Shown here one piece after another: positions 55,950 to 57,772 of a stretch of 57,772 bases of DNA. Source of the DNA: Streptococcus oralis (GTDB taxonomy: Bacteria > Bacillota > Bacilli > Lactobacillales > Streptococcaceae). The notes beneath the pieces are model-generated. The model did not search any database. It was not told the DNA's origin and saw only the letters and a list, made by a program, of their open reading frames with translations. The stretch spans positions 1 through 57,772 of the forward strand of contig NZ_JAHZPJ010000016.1 of the NCBI RefSeq assembly GCF_019929345.1. The letters run 5' to 3'. Every line of letters begins with the position of its first letter. Positions within the stretch are counted from its first letter, which is position 1. Position numbers and translations under genes: made by a program.

Positions 55950-57772
55950 TTATCTAAATTTTATTGTAGATTTCTTATAGTTAATTTTCTTATCCAAAAG
56001 TTTCAATAAAGGAGTCACGTATTCGGGATTTGGAAACTTAGGACCGAAAATGACTTCATCGATTTGGATTGAATTTTCACGTTCTACATAAAGTTTGCCT
56101 ATCCCAGAAGTTTTATCAATTTTGATTTTATCATTACTTGGGTCTAGATTAGCATAGCGTAAGATACGCAGTTCGTTTTCATATTTATAATCTACAGATT
56201 TAAACAAGTAACGAATTTCTTCGATACAACTGGAGATAGCTTCTTTATAAAAGTCATCATTATCATTCACTCTCTCATGCAATTTTTGTTTTAAATTATT
56301 CACAGCTTCTTTTAATTTTGTGATTTCATTGCCATCAAAGAGTTCTGTTTTTTCTAGTTCAAAGTTTTCACCTGTATTTTTAACATAGGCTATTCTATAG
56401 AGATAATCAATATTCCCTTTAGCTACCTTATCTTTTTTTTCAGGTTTAGGCTGTGCCTCTTCAACATTAGCAGAAAAAGTTGACTCCTTTTTCTTGGATT
56501 CGTTTGCTGAGACTTTTAAATCACTGCTTAATTCCGACATAGACAAATCAATCTTATTAATGAACTCTAGGGATGTAGTTTCTCGACGCCATGAAACATC
56601 ATTGAAAGAAGTAAATCTTGAGAAATCATCTTCCTTAAGTACCAGACAAACACCCTGTGCATCATCGCCGTATTGGGACCACATAGTCAAGTCATCTGTT
56701 TTACTGGTGAAGCTCATTAAAAACCATGGACTAGGATCTAAAATATTTCGCTTTTCGAAGTAGGATGTTCTTTTCCCATCTTTGTTAGGTTCTAATATTT
56801 CTTCGATAACTACACCCTCTTCGGGGTCGTTCATATAATTGGCATTATACAAACGAGTTTTTCCAGATACGGAAAACTTTGTATCATCTGTATTTCCTGT
56901 ATCCTGATTTAATAAATTTTGGAGAGTTTTTCCTTTGGTATAATGACCAAATTTAAGATTCGAATTTTTATCTTTTGCTTTCAAGCCAAGTTGATACTTG
57001 ATATCTTGAACAATTCTGTAGATATCTATTAACTGATTGAGCTTATTCTCATCATCTTTATAGTGTTTTATCCAATCCTTTAAAATATCGTATTTTGTAT
57101 TTATAACAAGGTTAAGATTTAAAGCCTGAATTAGTAGTTTTCTGTCCACATCTTCATTGGAATAAAAACATAGTTTATCTAAAATCTTTGTTAGACTAGA
57201 GGATGGAGTATCATTTGTATCTAATGGAGTATCAGGATTTTTTTCTAATATTTCCACTACAATTTTAAATATTTCAACGCTAGAGAGATTTGTTAAAATA
57301 GCTAGTATTTGTTTAACTGTATCGCCTACGTCATCTCTTTCATTTTGAAGGTTTGCTAGATTAAATAAAACCCTAGCATATTGTAAAGCAATGTCTTCAG
57401 AATCCGTAAACCGTTCAAAAATTTCTTTGACTAAATTAGTGGTACTTCCCCTCTCTTCTACATTTCTTTGTTTAGCTGACAAATTGACTAAAGCCATAGC
57501 ATATTGTAAAGCAATGTCTTCAGAATGTTGAAACTTTAGGGTTAAAGTTTCTATTTTTGATATGGTTTCTTTACGCTCCTCGACATCATTTTGTCTGTTT
57601 GAAAGATTGTATAAAGCCATAGCATATCGTAATGCAATATTTTCAGACTGCTCAAACTGCTCAAAAATTTCTTTGACTGAATTAGCAGTATTCTCTCTCT
57701 CTTCTACATTTACTTGTTCAACTGACAAATTGACTAAAGCCATAGCATATCGTAACGCAATGTCTTCAGAAT
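55950..57772 (-). CDS. Tandem helical-repeat protein with DUF2971-like domain (partial)
   Basis: The frame is still open at the window edge, so the N-terminus is missing; at least 600 residues are visible. The visible N-terminal part has four tandem repeats of about 41 residues (SEDIALRYAMALVNLS then EERENT then KEIFEQFEQ), helical and similar to TPR repeats. A linker (about 160-260) follows, then a DUF2971-like domain: GHYTKGKTLQNLL (~265), YMNDPEEG (~300), LMSFTSKTDDLTMWSQYGDDAQGVCLVL (~345) and YENELRILRYA near the end. The gene is AT-rich and isolated by its own terminator. DUF2971 genes are common in variable islands, so a defence role is possible but not shown. Confidence 0.75.
   Translation of the reverse strand, partial: SEDIALRYAMALVNLSVEQVNVEERENTANSVKEIFEQFEQSENIALRYAMALYNLSNRQNDVEERKETISKIETLTLKFQHSEDIALQYAMALVNLSAKQRNVEERGSTTNLVKEIFERFTDSEDIALQYARVLFNLANLQNERDDVGDTVKQILAILTNLSSVEIFKIVVEILEKNPDTPLDTNDTPSSSLTKILDKLCFYSNEDVDRKLLIQALNLNLVINTKYDILKDWIKHYKDDENKLNQLIDIYRIVQDIKYQLGLKAKDKNSNLKFGHYTKGKTLQNLLNQDTGNTDDTKFSVSGKTRLYNANYMNDPEEGVVIEEILEPNKDGKRTSYFEKRNILDPSPWFLMSFTSKTDDLTMWSQYGDDAQGVCLVLKEDDFSRFTSFNDVSWRRETTSLEFINKIDLSMSELSSDLKVSANESKKKESTFSANVEEAQPKPEKKDKVAKGNIDYLYRIAYVKNTGENFELEKTELFDGNEITKLKEAVNNLKQKLHERVNDNDDFYKEAISSCIEEIRYLFKSVDYKYENELRILRYANLDPSNDKIKIDKTSGIGKLYVERENSIQIDEVIFGPKFPNPEYVTPLLKLLDKKINYKKSTIKFR

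Noticed and set aside
57241..57772. Regular repeats near the right edge, considered as CRISPR
   Set aside because: Repeats are about 126 bp, in frame and encode a protein repeat; there are no short repeats with unique spacers.

Overview
The window comes from a Streptococcus of the mitis group, close to but probably not S. pneumoniae itself. Evidence: choline-binding repeats on a competence-type murein hydrolase (cbpD), ComX (cin-box) promoters, a complete dltXABCD operon, adcRCBA with a His-rich, ZinT-fused AdcA, and many proteins and gene orders that I recognise from pneumococcus. These include the N-glycan glycosidase cluster, the sugar ABC transporter, and the trhO/DUF4299/DUF4097/DUF1700/PadR run. 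The species is inferred; no rRNA gene is present.

Layout. (1) 1-1112: a two-domain glyoxalase-fold protein between a hairpin repeat and a terminator. (2) 1331-6766: an AT-rich accessory island of small membrane or membrane-anchored proteins resembling type VII secretion immunity proteins (DUF443/TsaI-like, TipC-like, paired DUF5085-like), with duplicated, frameshifted and fragmentary copies and no toxin gene; the same hairpin repeat flanks it on both sides. (3) 6863-10821: cbpD behind a terminator and cin-box, then polA. (4) 10888-13837: a TPP-riboswitch-controlled thiamine-precursor uptake operon. (5) 13908-16883: ctsR-clpC behind a CtsR operator. (6) 16916-19616: the NAD salvage operon nadR-pnuC-NUDIX. 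(7) 19687-22768: a small membrane protein, a lipoprotein with an exact cin-box upstream, and dusB/hslO on the minus strand. (8) 22899-27540: dltXABCD. (9) 27643-33319: a wall-anchored 5'-nucleotidase and the zinc uptake operon adcRCBA. (10) 33321-33825: an intergenic region with a cluster of DnaA boxes. (11) 33826-44717: glycan degradation genes (GH29, GH92, GH125, GH38, ROK, GH20). (12) 44777-49645: a lipoprotein and a complex-sugar ABC transporter behind a cre site. (13) 49720-55900: CPBP protease, bacteriocin immunity, trhO, DUF4299, then a minus-strand PadR/DUF1700/DUF4097/membrane-protein run. (14) 55950 to the right edge: a partial gene with tandem helical repeats and a DUF2971-like domain.

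How the genes connect. The glycosidases remove fucose, mannose and hexosamine residues from host glycans and lack signal peptides, so they act on imported oligosaccharides; the nearby CcpA-controlled ABC transporter is of a type that imports oligosaccharides, but its link to these enzymes is inference. CbpD and possibly the lipoprotein at 20181 belong to the competence response. The strongest candidates for something undescribed are the orphan immunity-gene island, the repeat-DUF2971 gene at the right edge, the DnaA-box cluster far from any dnaA gene, and the exact cin-box before a DUF6287 lipoprotein. No tRNA, rRNA, CRISPR array or intact insertion sequence was seen.
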